From: Candidatus Nitrosacidococcus tergens
GTDB taxonomy: Bacteria; Pseudomonadota; Gammaproteobacteria; Nitrosococcales; Nitrosococcaceae
Assembly: GCF_902810445.1 (NCBI RefSeq)
Contig: NZ_LR778175.1
Span: 62,001 to 126,000 of the forward strand
Direction: 5' to 3'
Length of the DNA: 64,000 nt
Positions 44,397 through 52,837 of the stretch are shown in pieces (the first letter of the stretch is position 1; every line of letters starts with the position of its first letter). The position numbers and the translations under genes were made by a program. The notes under the pieces are model-generated. The model was not told where the DNA came from. It saw nothing but the letters and a program-made list of their open reading frames with translations, and did not search any database.

Positions 44397-46160
44397 ATGA
44401 AAAAGACAAAACTAGCTACTGCCTTAGCTTTAGCGACAGTAGGTGCTGGAGCATGGCAGGGTGCTCAAGCAGTTAATCTAAACCCTGATGGGTCAGGCGA
44501 TGCCCTCTATTTTCCTTACTATACTGTACGGACTTCTGATAGTGGCAGTGCTATGACCACCTCTATCGTAATTGTCAATACCACCAATCAAACTAAAGAA
44601 GTCAAGGTTCGTTTTAGGGAAGGAAAAAACAGCTGGGAAGTCTTAGACTTTGATCTCTACCTCTCTCCTCAAGATGTATGGACCGGTGCATTAACTATGA
44701 GTCCAAATGGAGGGGGTATGCTCTCTACCTCTGATACATCCTGTACTGTACCTGCCATTCCTCAAGGGGGGGTAGAATTTATTCCCAGTGAATTCTCTAA
44801 TCAGAGCTCCTCTGTTTATTTCCCCGATGGTGGTGGAGAGGGGTTAGATCGTACTACAGAAGGCTATGTAGAAATTCTAGAGATGGGGGTTATCAATGAT
44901 ACTAGCGAAGCTGCTACGGGAACTAATGCGAGTTTAAGCTCAGGACAACAATTTACCCCAGCCACTTGGGCTAAGCATAATAGTGCAGGGACACCTAACA
45001 ATTGCCAAGCTTTAGTCAATGCATGGACCAATGGTATATGGTCTACCACAGGTAATGTCGCTGGAGTCAGCGAGCCCACCGGTGGGTTGATGGGAGAGGC
45101 CAATATTATTGATGTGGCTGATGCGGTCAACTACGGGATCAATGCGGTTGCTGTTGATCATACCTTCCAAGGAGTCGGTACAGCTAACCATGTACCGCTA
45201 GGTACCGATGAGCCTAATCTGGCCAGTGCAAGTACTATCAGTAATGTCTTTACCCCAGGAGCATCTAGCCAAGTTGCTACTGATACTTGGAATGGTAATT
45301 TAAAATTTGCAAAATATTTATCTACACCTACTTCCCCAGTGCTTATGAATGGCTGTCCTACCAATGGGGTGGATGCGGTCAGTGCAACTTTAATGCGCAG
45401 TGCAATTATGAATCAATATACCATTGATACTAGCTTAAACGCTGGAACCGATTGGGTGATTACCCAACCTACTAAATGGTATTATGTGCCATTTCAAAAT
45501 CCAAGTAGCTCCGGTTCTGGTGGTTCTAGCGGCACTACCATTGATGGAGATCAAAATGGTAATGTAAATACTTTCTGTACAAGTGCAGGCGTTTCTAACC
45601 CAAGTAGTGCCCCTACTTCAGCAGTTGCTCCTTATACCGTTGTATTCAATGCCAATGGGAAAGGTACAGCCCCAGAGCCTATCAATGCCACCATTTATGG
45701 CAGAGAAGAGCAAGTGGCTATTGGTCAAACCAGCACCATCGGTTTTTCCCCACGTCCTGTATCCCAGGGGGTGAGCAATGCATTACCTTATGAAGTCACT
45801 GTATTGAGCTTTAACAGCCAAAGTAATACCTCTGTATTAGGTTCCCAGCTGCTCAATGTTATTCAAAGTAGTGGTAATGTGCAGCCTAGTGGTTGGGTTA
45901 ATCTTGATTTAACACCTGGCCATACTATGAAAGGAACTAATACGTTTCTTGGCTTACCTGTGATTGGATTTGCAGTAGAGCGATTCCAAAACGGTGTGGT
46001 ACAAGCAGGGGTGCTTAATAATTTTGGGGCTGAGTTCGTTCATACCTATGAGCGCTGTGTTAATGGCACCATAACAAATGGTGTATGTAGTACTGGAACA
46101 TCTGGCACTGGTACTGGTACTGGCACTGGCACTGGTACTGGCACTGGTGGTAACTCTTAA
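44397..46160 (+). CDS. Secreted NLNPDG/FPYYTV-family protein, copy 1, short GT tail
   Basis: The 587-residue precursor has a signal peptide (KLATALALATVGAGAWQGAQA, about residues 5-25), then VNLNPDGSGDALYFPYYTV and FREGKNSWEVLDFDLYLSPQDVW. Cysteines lie in DTSCTVP, NNCQALVNAW, MNGCPTNG, YERCVNG and GVCSTG. The C-terminus is a short run of Gly-Thr dipeptides. The first 660 coding bases and about 18 upstream bases are identical to copy 2 (47287), including the AAGGAG ribosome-binding site. A strong terminator follows. The family occurs in several gamma- and betaproteobacteria without known function. Confidence 0.78.
   Translation: MKKTKLATALALATVGAGAWQGAQAVNLNPDGSGDALYFPYYTVRTSDSGSAMTTSIVIVNTTNQTKEVKVRFREGKNSWEVLDFDLYLSPQDVWTGALTMSPNGGGMLSTSDTSCTVPAIPQGGVEFIPSEFSNQSSSVYFPDGGGEGLDRTTEGYVEILEMGVINDTSEAATGTNASLSSGQQFTPATWAKHNSAGTPNNCQALVNAWTNGIWSTTGNVAGVSEPTGGLMGEANIIDVADAVNYGINAVAVDHTFQGVGTANHVPLGTDEPNLASASTISNVFTPGASSQVATDTWNGNLKFAKYLSTPTSPVLMNGCPTNGVDAVSATLMRSAIMNQYTIDTSLNAGTDWVITQPTKWYYVPFQNPSSSGSGGSSGTTIDGDQNGNVNTFCTSAGVSNPSSAPTSAVAPYTVVFNANGKGTAPEPINATIYGREEQVAIGQTSTIGFSPRPVSQGVSNALPYEVTVLSFNSQSNTSVLGSQLLNVIQSSGNVQPSGWVNLDLTPGHTMKGTNTFLGLPVIGFAVERFQNGVVQAGVLNNFGAEFVHTYERCVNGTITNGVCSTGTSGTGTGTGTGTGTGTGGNS
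46104..46145 (+). repeat. Seven-unit 6-base repeat (Gly-Thr) in copy 1 tail
   Basis: Seven consecutive GG(C/T)ACT hexamers encode (Gly-Thr)7 just before the C-terminus. The shorter counterpart of the tail in copy 2 differs mainly in repeat number and added G-S-G-D-N-T spacers. Confidence 0.9.
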
Positions 46161-46187
46161 TAAAATTAGTAACAAACAATACCAATC

Positions 46188-46213
46188 AAAGGCAGGGGAT
46201 TTCCCCTGCCTTT
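46188..46213 (+). terminator. Rho-independent terminator after copy 1
   Basis: GGCAGGGG (46191-46198) pairs with CCCCTGCC (46203-46210) around a 4-base loop, extended by A/T pairs and followed by a run of Ts. It lies 30 bases past the stop codon. Confidence 0.93.
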
Positions 46214-46259
46214 TTTATAGATTATAATAATCCATTTAATTTCTATTTATAACTAAGTT

Positions 46260-47201
46260 ATGAAAATAAAGAAATTTTTTTATAGCCTAGGAATTACTAC
46301 AAGTTTATATTTTTATACAAATGCAAATGCTGTTGACAATCAGAAAATCATTCCTTTTATTGAATATAAAAATATCACTATAACTCCAGCAGATTTTAGA
46401 GCTGCCCTCGCTGGGTATCCTTACCAATATCGAGAAGAAATTGCACAACATACTAAACAAGTTAATGATATTATCAATCATGTTTTTTTATATCGAGTAC
46501 TGGCTCAAGAAGCGAGAGATCTAAAGTTAGAACAAGATCCTGAAGTGCAGAAGCAAATCCAAATTGCGATAGAAACAGCCCTTGGTAAAGCGAGGTTAAA
46601 CCTATTACGCCAGCAAGCACTGGCTAAAGATCCAGATTATGAGACTCTTGCTAAAGAACAATATCAAGCCAACAAAGATCAATATCAATTACCTGCACAA
46701 GTAGAAGTTGCCCATATTATTATTAAACCTAAGGAAGAGAGTGAGGTAGCTGAAAAACAAGCAAGCCAACTTGCCGAAAAAGTGCGTACTATTGCTCTTG
46801 AAAAAAAACAACCTTTCTCTGATTTAGCGCTTGAATATTCCCAAGATCCTAGCGTAAAAGAAAATAAAGGGGATGTAGGTTGGATCTCAAAAGGGGATAC
46901 GGTACCTTCTTTTGAAGAGGCTGCTTTTGATCTAGAAAAAATAGGGGATATTAGCCCAGTGGTGAAAACTAAGTATGGCTATCATATCATTTCCTTAAAA
47001 GGTCGCAAACCTGCCCGATTACAATCTTTTACGGAAGTTAAAGATAGACTTATCCAAGGTATTAAAACCGATTACAAAGAGCAAATTACCCAGCAACATA
47101 TTGAAGCTATTAATAAAGCGAAAGAAGTAGAAGTTAATTATGAAGCAATTAATGAATTTATTCAGTCCATGAAGCAAAAAAATAAAGATAGCAATTCTTA
47201 G
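46260..47201 (+). CDS. Periplasmic PpiC-type peptidyl-prolyl isomerase
   Basis: The 313-residue protein has a signal peptide (residues 1-24, ending ANA), a helical N-terminal chaperone part, then a parvulin domain (EVAHIIIKPKEE at about 150, GDVGWISKGDTVPSFEEAAF, KYGYHIISLKGRK). The C-terminal helices complete a SurA/PrsA-like layout. It probably helps secreted or outer-membrane proteins fold. It lies alone between the two near-identical secreted-protein genes, which suggests it may serve them; this is inference. Confidence 0.88.
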   Translation: MKIKKFFYSLGITTSLYFYTNANAVDNQKIIPFIEYKNITITPADFRAALAGYPYQYREEIAQHTKQVNDIINHVFLYRVLAQEARDLKLEQDPEVQKQIQIAIETALGKARLNLLRQQALAKDPDYETLAKEQYQANKDQYQLPAQVEVAHIIIKPKEESEVAEKQASQLAEKVRTIALEKKQPFSDLALEYSQDPSVKENKGDVGWISKGDTVPSFEEAAFDLEKIGDISPVVKTKYGYHIISLKGRKPARLQSFTEVKDRLIQGIKTDYKEQITQQHIEAINKAKEVEVNYEAINEFIQSMKQKNKDSNS

Positions 47202-47286
47202 GACAAATCCTAATAAATTTTACTTCTCTACTAAAATAATCAAAAAATAGATACCTATTATTAATCCAACAAGGAGATAATATAGA

Positions 47287-49218
47287 ATGAAAAAGACAAA
47301 ACTAGCTACTGCCTTAGCTTTAGCGACAGTAGGTGCTGGAGCATGGCAGGGTGCTCAAGCAGTTAATCTAAACCCTGATGGGTCAGGCGATGCCCTCTAT
47401 TTTCCTTACTATACTGTACGGACTTCTGATAGTGGCAGTGCTATGACCACCTCTATCGTAATTGTCAATACCACCAATCAAACTAAAGAAGTCAAGGTTC
47501 GTTTTAGGGAAGGAAAAAACAGCTGGGAAGTCTTAGACTTTGATCTCTACCTCTCTCCTCAAGATGTATGGACCGGTGCATTAACTATGAGTCCAAATGG
47601 AGGGGGTATGCTCTCTACCTCTGATACATCCTGTACTGTACCTGCCATTCCTCAAGGGGGGGTAGAATTTATTCCCAGTGAATTCTCTAATCAGAGCTCC
47701 TCTGTTTATTTCCCCGATGGTGGTGGAGAGGGGTTAGATCGTACTACAGAAGGCTATGTAGAAATTCTAGAGATGGGGGTTATCAATGATACTAGCGAAG
47801 CTGCTACGGGAACTAATGCGAGTTTAAGCTCAGGACAACAATTTACCCCAGCCACTTGGGCTAAGCATAATAGTGCAGGGACACCTAACAATTGCCAAGC
47901 TTTAGTCAATGCATGGACCAATGGTATATGGTCTACCACAGGTAATACTGCTGGAGTCAGCGAGCCCACCGGTGGGTTGATGGGAGAGGCCAATATTATT
48001 GATGTGGCTGATGCGGTCAACTACGGGATCAATGCGGTTGCTATTGATCGTACCTTCCAAGGAGTCGGTACAGCTAACCATGTACCGCTAGGTACCGATG
48101 AGCCTAATCTGGCCAGTGCAAGTACTATCAGTAATGTCTTTACCCCAGGAGCATCTAGCCAAGTTGCTACTGATACTTGGAATGGTAATTTTGGATTTGC
48201 AAAATACTTGTCCACGCCTAATCACCCAGTGCTTATGAATGGCTGTCCTACCAATGGGGTGGATGCGGTCAGTGCAACTTTAATGCACAGTGCAATTATG
48301 AATCAATATACCATTGATACTAGCTTAAACGCTGGAACCGATTGGGTGATTACCCAACCTACTAAATGGTATTATGTGCCATTTCAAAATCCAAGTAGCT
48401 CCGGTTCTGGTGGTTCTAGCGGCACTACCATTGATGGAGATCAAAATGGTAATGTAAATACTTTCTGTACAAGTGCAGGCGTTTCTAACCCAAGTAGTGC
48501 CCCTGCTTCAGCAGTTGCTCCTTATACCGTTGTATTCAATGCCAATGGGAAAGGTACAGCTCCAGAGCCTATCAATGCCACCATTTATGGCAGAGAAGAG
48601 CAAGTGGCTATTGGTCAAACCAGCACCATCGGTTTTTCTCCACGTCCTGTATCCCAGGGGGTGAGCAACGAATTACCTTATGCAGTAACGGTGCTAAGCT
48701 TCAATAGTCAAACTAATACCTCTGTATTAGGTTCCCAGCTACTCAATGTTATTCAAAGTAGTGGTAATGTGCAGCCTAGTGGTTGGGTTAATCTTGATTT
48801 AACACCTGGCCATACTATGAAAGGAACTAATACGTTTCTTGGCTTACCTGTGATTGGATTTGCAGTAGAGCGATTCCAAAACGGTGTGGTACAAGCAGGG
48901 GTGCTTAATAATTTTGGGGCTGAGTTTGTCCATACCTATGAGCGCTGTGTTAATGGCACCATAACAAATGGTGTATGTAGTACTGGAACATCTGGCATTG
49001 GTACAGGCACTGGCACTGGCACTGGCACTGGCACTGGATCAGGGGATAACACTGGTACTGGCACAGGTACAGGTACAGGCACTGGATCAGGAGATAACAC
49101 TGGTACAGGTACAGGCACTGGATCAGGGGATAACACTGGTACAGGCACAGGTACAGGTACAGGCACTGGATCAGGGGATAACACTGGTACAGGCACAGGT
49201 ACCGGCGGTAGTTCTTAA
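47287..49218 (+). CDS. Secreted NLNPDG/FPYYTV-family protein, copy 2, long GT/GSGDNT tail
   Basis: The 643-residue protein is almost identical to copy 1 (44397-46160) up to about residue 570. Differences cluster in two patches (48188-48230 and 48660-48720) rather than being spread evenly. The tail is extended by about 70 residues of (Gly-Thr)n runs interrupted by four G-S-G-D-N-T spacers. Signal peptide, ribosome-binding site and the positions of cysteines match copy 1. Asp/Asn-rich Gly repeats of this kind can bind calcium in other proteins, but no RTX consensus is seen. Confidence 0.78.
   Translation: MKKTKLATALALATVGAGAWQGAQAVNLNPDGSGDALYFPYYTVRTSDSGSAMTTSIVIVNTTNQTKEVKVRFREGKNSWEVLDFDLYLSPQDVWTGALTMSPNGGGMLSTSDTSCTVPAIPQGGVEFIPSEFSNQSSSVYFPDGGGEGLDRTTEGYVEILEMGVINDTSEAATGTNASLSSGQQFTPATWAKHNSAGTPNNCQALVNAWTNGIWSTTGNTAGVSEPTGGLMGEANIIDVADAVNYGINAVAIDRTFQGVGTANHVPLGTDEPNLASASTISNVFTPGASSQVATDTWNGNFGFAKYLSTPNHPVLMNGCPTNGVDAVSATLMHSAIMNQYTIDTSLNAGTDWVITQPTKWYYVPFQNPSSSGSGGSSGTTIDGDQNGNVNTFCTSAGVSNPSSAPASAVAPYTVVFNANGKGTAPEPINATIYGREEQVAIGQTSTIGFSPRPVSQGVSNELPYAVTVLSFNSQTNTSVLGSQLLNVIQSSGNVQPSGWVNLDLTPGHTMKGTNTFLGLPVIGFAVERFQNGVVQAGVLNNFGAEFVHTYERCVNGTITNGVCSTGTSGIGTGTGTGTGTGTGSGDNTGTGTGTGTGTGSGDNTGTGTGTGSGDNTGTGTGTGTGTGSGDNTGTGTGTGGSS
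48994..49209 (+). repeat. Compound 6-base repeat tract in copy 2 tail
   Basis: About 36 codon pairs of GG(C/T)AC(A/T) with four intervening 18-base GSGDNT-type spacers. The near-identical units make slippage-driven length change likely; reading frame is kept because units are multiples of 3. Confidence 0.9.
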
Positions 49219-49263
49219 GTCACTACATCGAAATCATACAAATTCCTTTAAGGAAATATTCTT

Positions 49264-49292
49264 CAGGGGGCAAAAGCCCCCTGTTTCTTTTT
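49264..49292 (+). terminator. Rho-independent terminator after copy 2
   Basis: CAGGGGGC (49264-49271) and GCCCCCTG (49276-49283) form a perfect stem with an AAAA loop and a T-rich tail. It ends about 25 bases before the wzm start, isolating the export genes transcriptionally unless read through. Confidence 0.92.
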
Positions 49293-49314
49293 ATGGCTAT
49301 GATAAAATGCCTTA

Positions 49315-50103
49315 ATGATAATGTTGTCTATTTTTCAATCCCGAAGTATTCTTTATCAGCTTTGGCTACGGGAGATTAAAAGCCGGTATCTAGGTAGTAT
49401 CAGCGGTTATCTTTGGGTCTTTTTTCAACCTGTTGCTCAGCTTGCACTTTATGCATTGGTCTTTGCTACTATTTTTAAAGTCCGATTTCCCGAACTAGAT
49501 CAGCATAGTTTTGTAGAGTTTGTTGCCATCGCACTATGGCCTTGGCTGGCCTTTCAAGAAGGTATTCAACGAGCATTAGGCGCGATTACCAATAATGGAG
49601 CTTTGATTAAAAAAGTCGCTTTACCATCAGAATTATTGATTTATAGCAGTGTAGGAGGGAGTTATGCTGTTCATGGTGCAGGATTTTTATTCATTCTAAT
49701 TCTCTTAAAAGCATCTGGTGCATATATTTATCTGGCTATGCTCTCTTGGGTCATTTTATTACTCGGGTTATTACTTTTATTTACCTTAGGGCTTGCCTTA
49801 ATATTAGCTACGCTCCAAGTGTTTTTTCGGGATATGGAGCATATCTTAGCTTCAGTACTCATGCTTTGGTTTTACGCTTCTCCTATTCTCTACCCTATCT
49901 CTTTGGTACCTGAGCCCTTTCATACTTTATTATTACTGAATCCCTTAAGCTATTTTTTTGATCATTTTCGGGAACTATTGTTGTTTGATCAGTTCAATTT
50001 TTCTTTACTCGATGGGGTTGCCACTTTTCTTAGCTTTTCTCTCTTTTATGTAGGCCTATGGTTTTTTCGCCGCTGTGCCAGCCAGTTTGAGGCTTTTATA
50101 TAA
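49315..50103 (+). CDS. wzm: Polysaccharide ABC-2 transporter permease (Wzm-like)
   Basis: The 262-residue permease has about six hydrophobic helices and the ABC-2 signatures LREIKSRYLGSISGYLWVF at residues 18-36 (interface helix) and FYASPILYPISLVP near 190. It exports lipid-linked O-antigen or related polysaccharide across the inner membrane with the ATPase encoded 20 bases downstream. Confidence 0.9.
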   Translation: MIMLSIFQSRSILYQLWLREIKSRYLGSISGYLWVFFQPVAQLALYALVFATIFKVRFPELDQHSFVEFVAIALWPWLAFQEGIQRALGAITNNGALIKKVALPSELLIYSSVGGSYAVHGAGFLFILILLKASGAYIYLAMLSWVILLLGLLLLFTLGLALILATLQVFFRDMEHILASVLMLWFYASPILYPISLVPEPFHTLLLLNPLSYFFDHFRELLLFDQFNFSLLDGVATFLSFSLFYVGLWFFRRCASQFEAFI

Positions 50104-50123
50104 GATCCATAGTTTCTTTTCTT

Positions 50124-51311
50124 ATGGAAAAAAAGCGATTAATTCAAGTAGAAAATTTAAGTAAATTTTATCCTAAACTTTCCACCACTTCCCATCGATT
50201 TCAAGCCCTTAAAGCTATTTTAAGCGGTAAAAACAATTATCCTGCCCATCCTGTACTTCAAAATATTTCTTTCTCTTTATACCAGGGAGAATCCCTAGGG
50301 ATTATTGGAGAGAATGGGGCAGGAAAATCTACATTATTGAAGCATATTGCAGGCGTAGTGCAACCTTCTCAAGGTAAGGTGCAGATATTGGGTCGCATGG
50401 GTGCGTTGTTAGAATTGGGTGCAGGATTTCATCCAGAATATACTGGACGGGAAAATTTATGGCTCTCTGGTGCGTTAATGGGGATGAGTCAAAGGGAAAT
50501 TAAAGCCAACCTTGAGCAAATTATTAGCTTTGCTGATATTGGATCTTATATTGATTCCCCTATTAAACATTATTCCTCTGGGATGGTAGTTCGCCTTGGG
50601 TTTGCTTTAATGACTGCCCTAAAACCAGAAATTTTAATTACCGATGAAGTACTAGCGGTAGGCGATGAATCTTTTCAAAAAAAGTGTATTCAGTGGCTTG
50701 AAAATTACTTAATCCAAGGTGGTACCTTATTACTTTGTTCCCATAGCATGTTTCATGTACAGAAACTATGCCGTCAAGCCCTTTGGATTCATCAAGGTCA
50801 GGTCATGGACTATGGTGATGCCTTTGCGGTGACCCAAGCCTATTTAAGTTACCATGAAGAGAAAGATAGAGCTAAAATTTCAGCCTCTAACATTCCTATA
50901 AAAAATACCACATCCACCTATCATCTTACAGAATTGATGGTGGAAGGAGATAGTCAAAGTCAATATCCTCAAGTGAGAATGGGCGGGCAACTTAAAGTCG
51001 AGGGAACTATTTATTCTCCCGATAATCGCTCTCCAGTGGTAGCTATAGGGATCATTCGTGCTAATGGAGCAGAAATTTATGGCTTCACCTCTGATGGGGA
51101 TCAAATTGCTCTTCTACAGATGGTGGATCATCTTTTTGCTTTTCAGTTGGTGTTTCCTAATGTTGCCTTATTGCCGGGTAAATATACTCTTCGTGTTCAT
51201 GGGATGGATCCAGAAGGAGTACGGCTGTTTGATACTATGGAGCAACCTTTTCAAGTAACTGGGCAAACCCGAGAATTAGGCTTATGCCGGCTTAGCCATG
51301 AATGGCAGTAG
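50124..51311 (+). CDS. wzt: Polysaccharide ABC transporter ATPase with Wzt C-terminal domain
   Basis: The 395-residue ATPase has Walker A GENGAGKST near residue 61, the signature YSSGMVVRLGFA, and Walker B ILITDEVLAVGDE. Residues about 260-395 form the extra beta-sandwich that in Wzt binds the capped end of the O-antigen chain, coupling export to chain termination. A C-terminal domain of this kind implies a terminal modification on the glycan; the methyltransferase at 52838 could provide it. The stop overlaps the acyltransferase start by 14 bases. Confidence 0.92.
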   Translation: MEKKRLIQVENLSKFYPKLSTTSHRFQALKAILSGKNNYPAHPVLQNISFSLYQGESLGIIGENGAGKSTLLKHIAGVVQPSQGKVQILGRMGALLELGAGFHPEYTGRENLWLSGALMGMSQREIKANLEQIISFADIGSYIDSPIKHYSSGMVVRLGFALMTALKPEILITDEVLAVGDESFQKKCIQWLENYLIQGGTLLLCSHSMFHVQKLCRQALWIHQGQVMDYGDAFAVTQAYLSYHEEKDRAKISASNIPIKNTTSTYHLTELMVEGDSQSQYPQVRMGGQLKVEGTIYSPDNRSPVVAIGIIRANGAEIYGFTSDGDQIALLQMVDHLFAFQLVFPNVALLPGKYTLRVHGMDPEGVRLFDTMEQPFQVTGQTRELGLCRLSHEWQ

Positions 51312-52209
51312 TAGGTTTTTGCCTGTTCGATTTAAACAGGAAGCTAAGGATTTTTTAGAACGAATCCTGATACCTAGTGTGGCAATAGGACTGCCTTGGT
51401 CTTGGGCTTTTCGTTTTTTTAAATGGGCGACAGCGTACTGTCAGTGGCTTTATAGTAGCCAAGGGAAAATTGCCCTTATGGAAGCCCAAAAAGTCATCAC
51501 GATTAATCATCCAGAACAGTGGTTACAGACCTATCGACTGATTCAGCTGATTGATCAAGGAGATTTATATTTATCCCGATTTCGCTCTAATGGTTGGCTG
51601 AATCGTTATGTAAAGGTTACCGGTACTTGGCCTAAACCTCCTTTTCTTGGAATTACCTTTCATTGGGGAGCTGGATTGTGGTCTTTGCGTCATTTACAAT
51701 CTCAAGGTATAAGTGCTACTTATCTATCTGCTCGCTTTAACAGAGCCAGTTTTCCCCAAAGATGGATAGCCTACCTGTATACTCGGCTGCGCATTAAGGA
51801 AATTGAGCAAGCAAGTGGTGGATCAGTAATTTATAAAGGAGGCAGTATTGCTCAAATGCAAGTAGCAGTCCAAGAAGGTAAGGCAATTACTGCATTAATT
51901 GATGTGCCACCTCGGGAAGTAGGTGTTTGTTTGCCCATTCGTTTATTGAATCGTCAAGCTTGGTGGCCCAGTGGTTTAGTCAAGTTTGCAGTACGAGAGG
52001 AGATTCCTGTCGTTGCTTTTAGCATGCAGATGGATTTAATGAATGGAATTCGACAACTTCATATTAGTCCAGAGTTACCTAATCATGATCCTCAAACGCT
52101 AATAGATAGTTTAGCAAGTTATTTTTCCGACTTACTTATCCAAACGCCCTCTGCATGGCATTGCTGGAATTTGGTGCAGGAGTTTTTTAAAAATAAAACT
52201 CCTAAGTAA
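51298..52209 (+). CDS. LpxL/HtrB-like acyltransferase
   Basis: The 303-residue protein resembles lipid A late acyltransferases: an N-terminal hydrophobic helix (IPSVAIGLPWSWAFRFF), FHWGAGLWSLRHL at the position of the H(x)4D/E catalytic region, and later GKAITALIDVPPRE, VPVVAFSMQM-like strand and a C-terminal PSAWHCWN. The catalytic acid expected after His is not obvious in HWGAGLW, so activity is uncertain. It overlaps wzt by 14 bases and so belongs to the surface polysaccharide operon. Confidence 0.68.
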   Translation: MNGSSRFLPVRFKQEAKDFLERILIPSVAIGLPWSWAFRFFKWATAYCQWLYSSQGKIALMEAQKVITINHPEQWLQTYRLIQLIDQGDLYLSRFRSNGWLNRYVKVTGTWPKPPFLGITFHWGAGLWSLRHLQSQGISATYLSARFNRASFPQRWIAYLYTRLRIKEIEQASGGSVIYKGGSIAQMQVAVQEGKAITALIDVPPREVGVCLPIRLLNRQAWWPSGLVKFAVREEIPVVAFSMQMDLMNGIRQLHISPELPNHDPQTLIDSLASYFSDLLIQTPSAWHCWNLVQEFFKNKTPK

Positions 52210-52237
52210 AACAATAAATTTCATTAGATCTTAAATA

Positions 52238-52834
52238 ATGGCTGATCGATTAGGATTTCCAAGAGTGGTAGATTCTTTTCTGGGGATTGATAAGTTAGGT
52301 AAGGATTGCCAAATTAGTCCTACCGTGACCGTTATGCGTATAGGTGTATCTAAGTCAGATCAACAAATTGTGCTCGGCAATCAAGTGATTTTATTTGATT
52401 ATATCCGCTTAGTACTTGGAGATACGGTATTACTTCCCAGTGCTCAATTAATCATTCAAGATAAAACTATTATTAATGTAGGGTGCTATCTTTCTGGGGA
52501 AGGAGGATTAATTATTGAAGAAGAAGTGCTCATTGGCCCTCATGTACGGATTTTATCTGCAGGTCATGAAATTCATCAAGGTAGCCCTGTAGTCTCTCAT
52601 AATGAGATCACGCATGCACCTATTCGTATAGGCCATGGTGCTTGGGTTGGTGCAGGAGCAACCATTTTGCAAGGTGTTGATTTAGGAATAGGTTGTGTAG
52701 TGGGAGCGAGTAGTGTAGTTACTCGATCTATTCCTCCCTATGGCGTAGCCATAGGTAATCCTGCAAAAGTAAAACACTATCGACGTGGTCATAAACCTAA
52801 GCAATATTGGTGGTTTTGGAGAAATTTTATTTAA
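52238..52834 (+). CDS. Hexapeptide-repeat acyltransferase
   Basis: The 198-residue protein has left-handed beta-helix hexads (INVGCYLSG, LIIEEEVLIGPHVRIL, PIRIGHGAWVGAGATILQGVDLGIG, VVGASSVV) and the terminal IPPYGVAIGNPAKV of the CysE/LacA/WbbJ group. The catalytic His is in SAGHEIHQ. It probably O-acetylates a sugar in the nearby polysaccharide. The methyltransferase gene follows by 3 bases. Confidence 0.87.
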   Translation: MADRLGFPRVVDSFLGIDKLGKDCQISPTVTVMRIGVSKSDQQIVLGNQVILFDYIRLVLGDTVLLPSAQLIIQDKTIINVGCYLSGEGGLIIEEEVLIGPHVRILSAGHEIHQGSPVVSHNEITHAPIRIGHGAWVGAGATILQGVDLGIGCVVGASSVVTRSIPPYGVAIGNPAKVKHYRRGHKPKQYWWFWRNFI

Positions 52835-52837
52835 AAT

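Noticed and set aside
46104..49209. CRISPR-like array from regular repeats
   Set aside because: The repeats are 6-base coding units without unique spacers of constant length; they encode Gly-Thr tails.
48936..49315. Val/Pro-rich and Leu/Ala-rich frames over the Gly-Thr tail
   Set aside because: They are shifted or antisense translations of the 6-base repeat and have no homology or ribosome-binding site.
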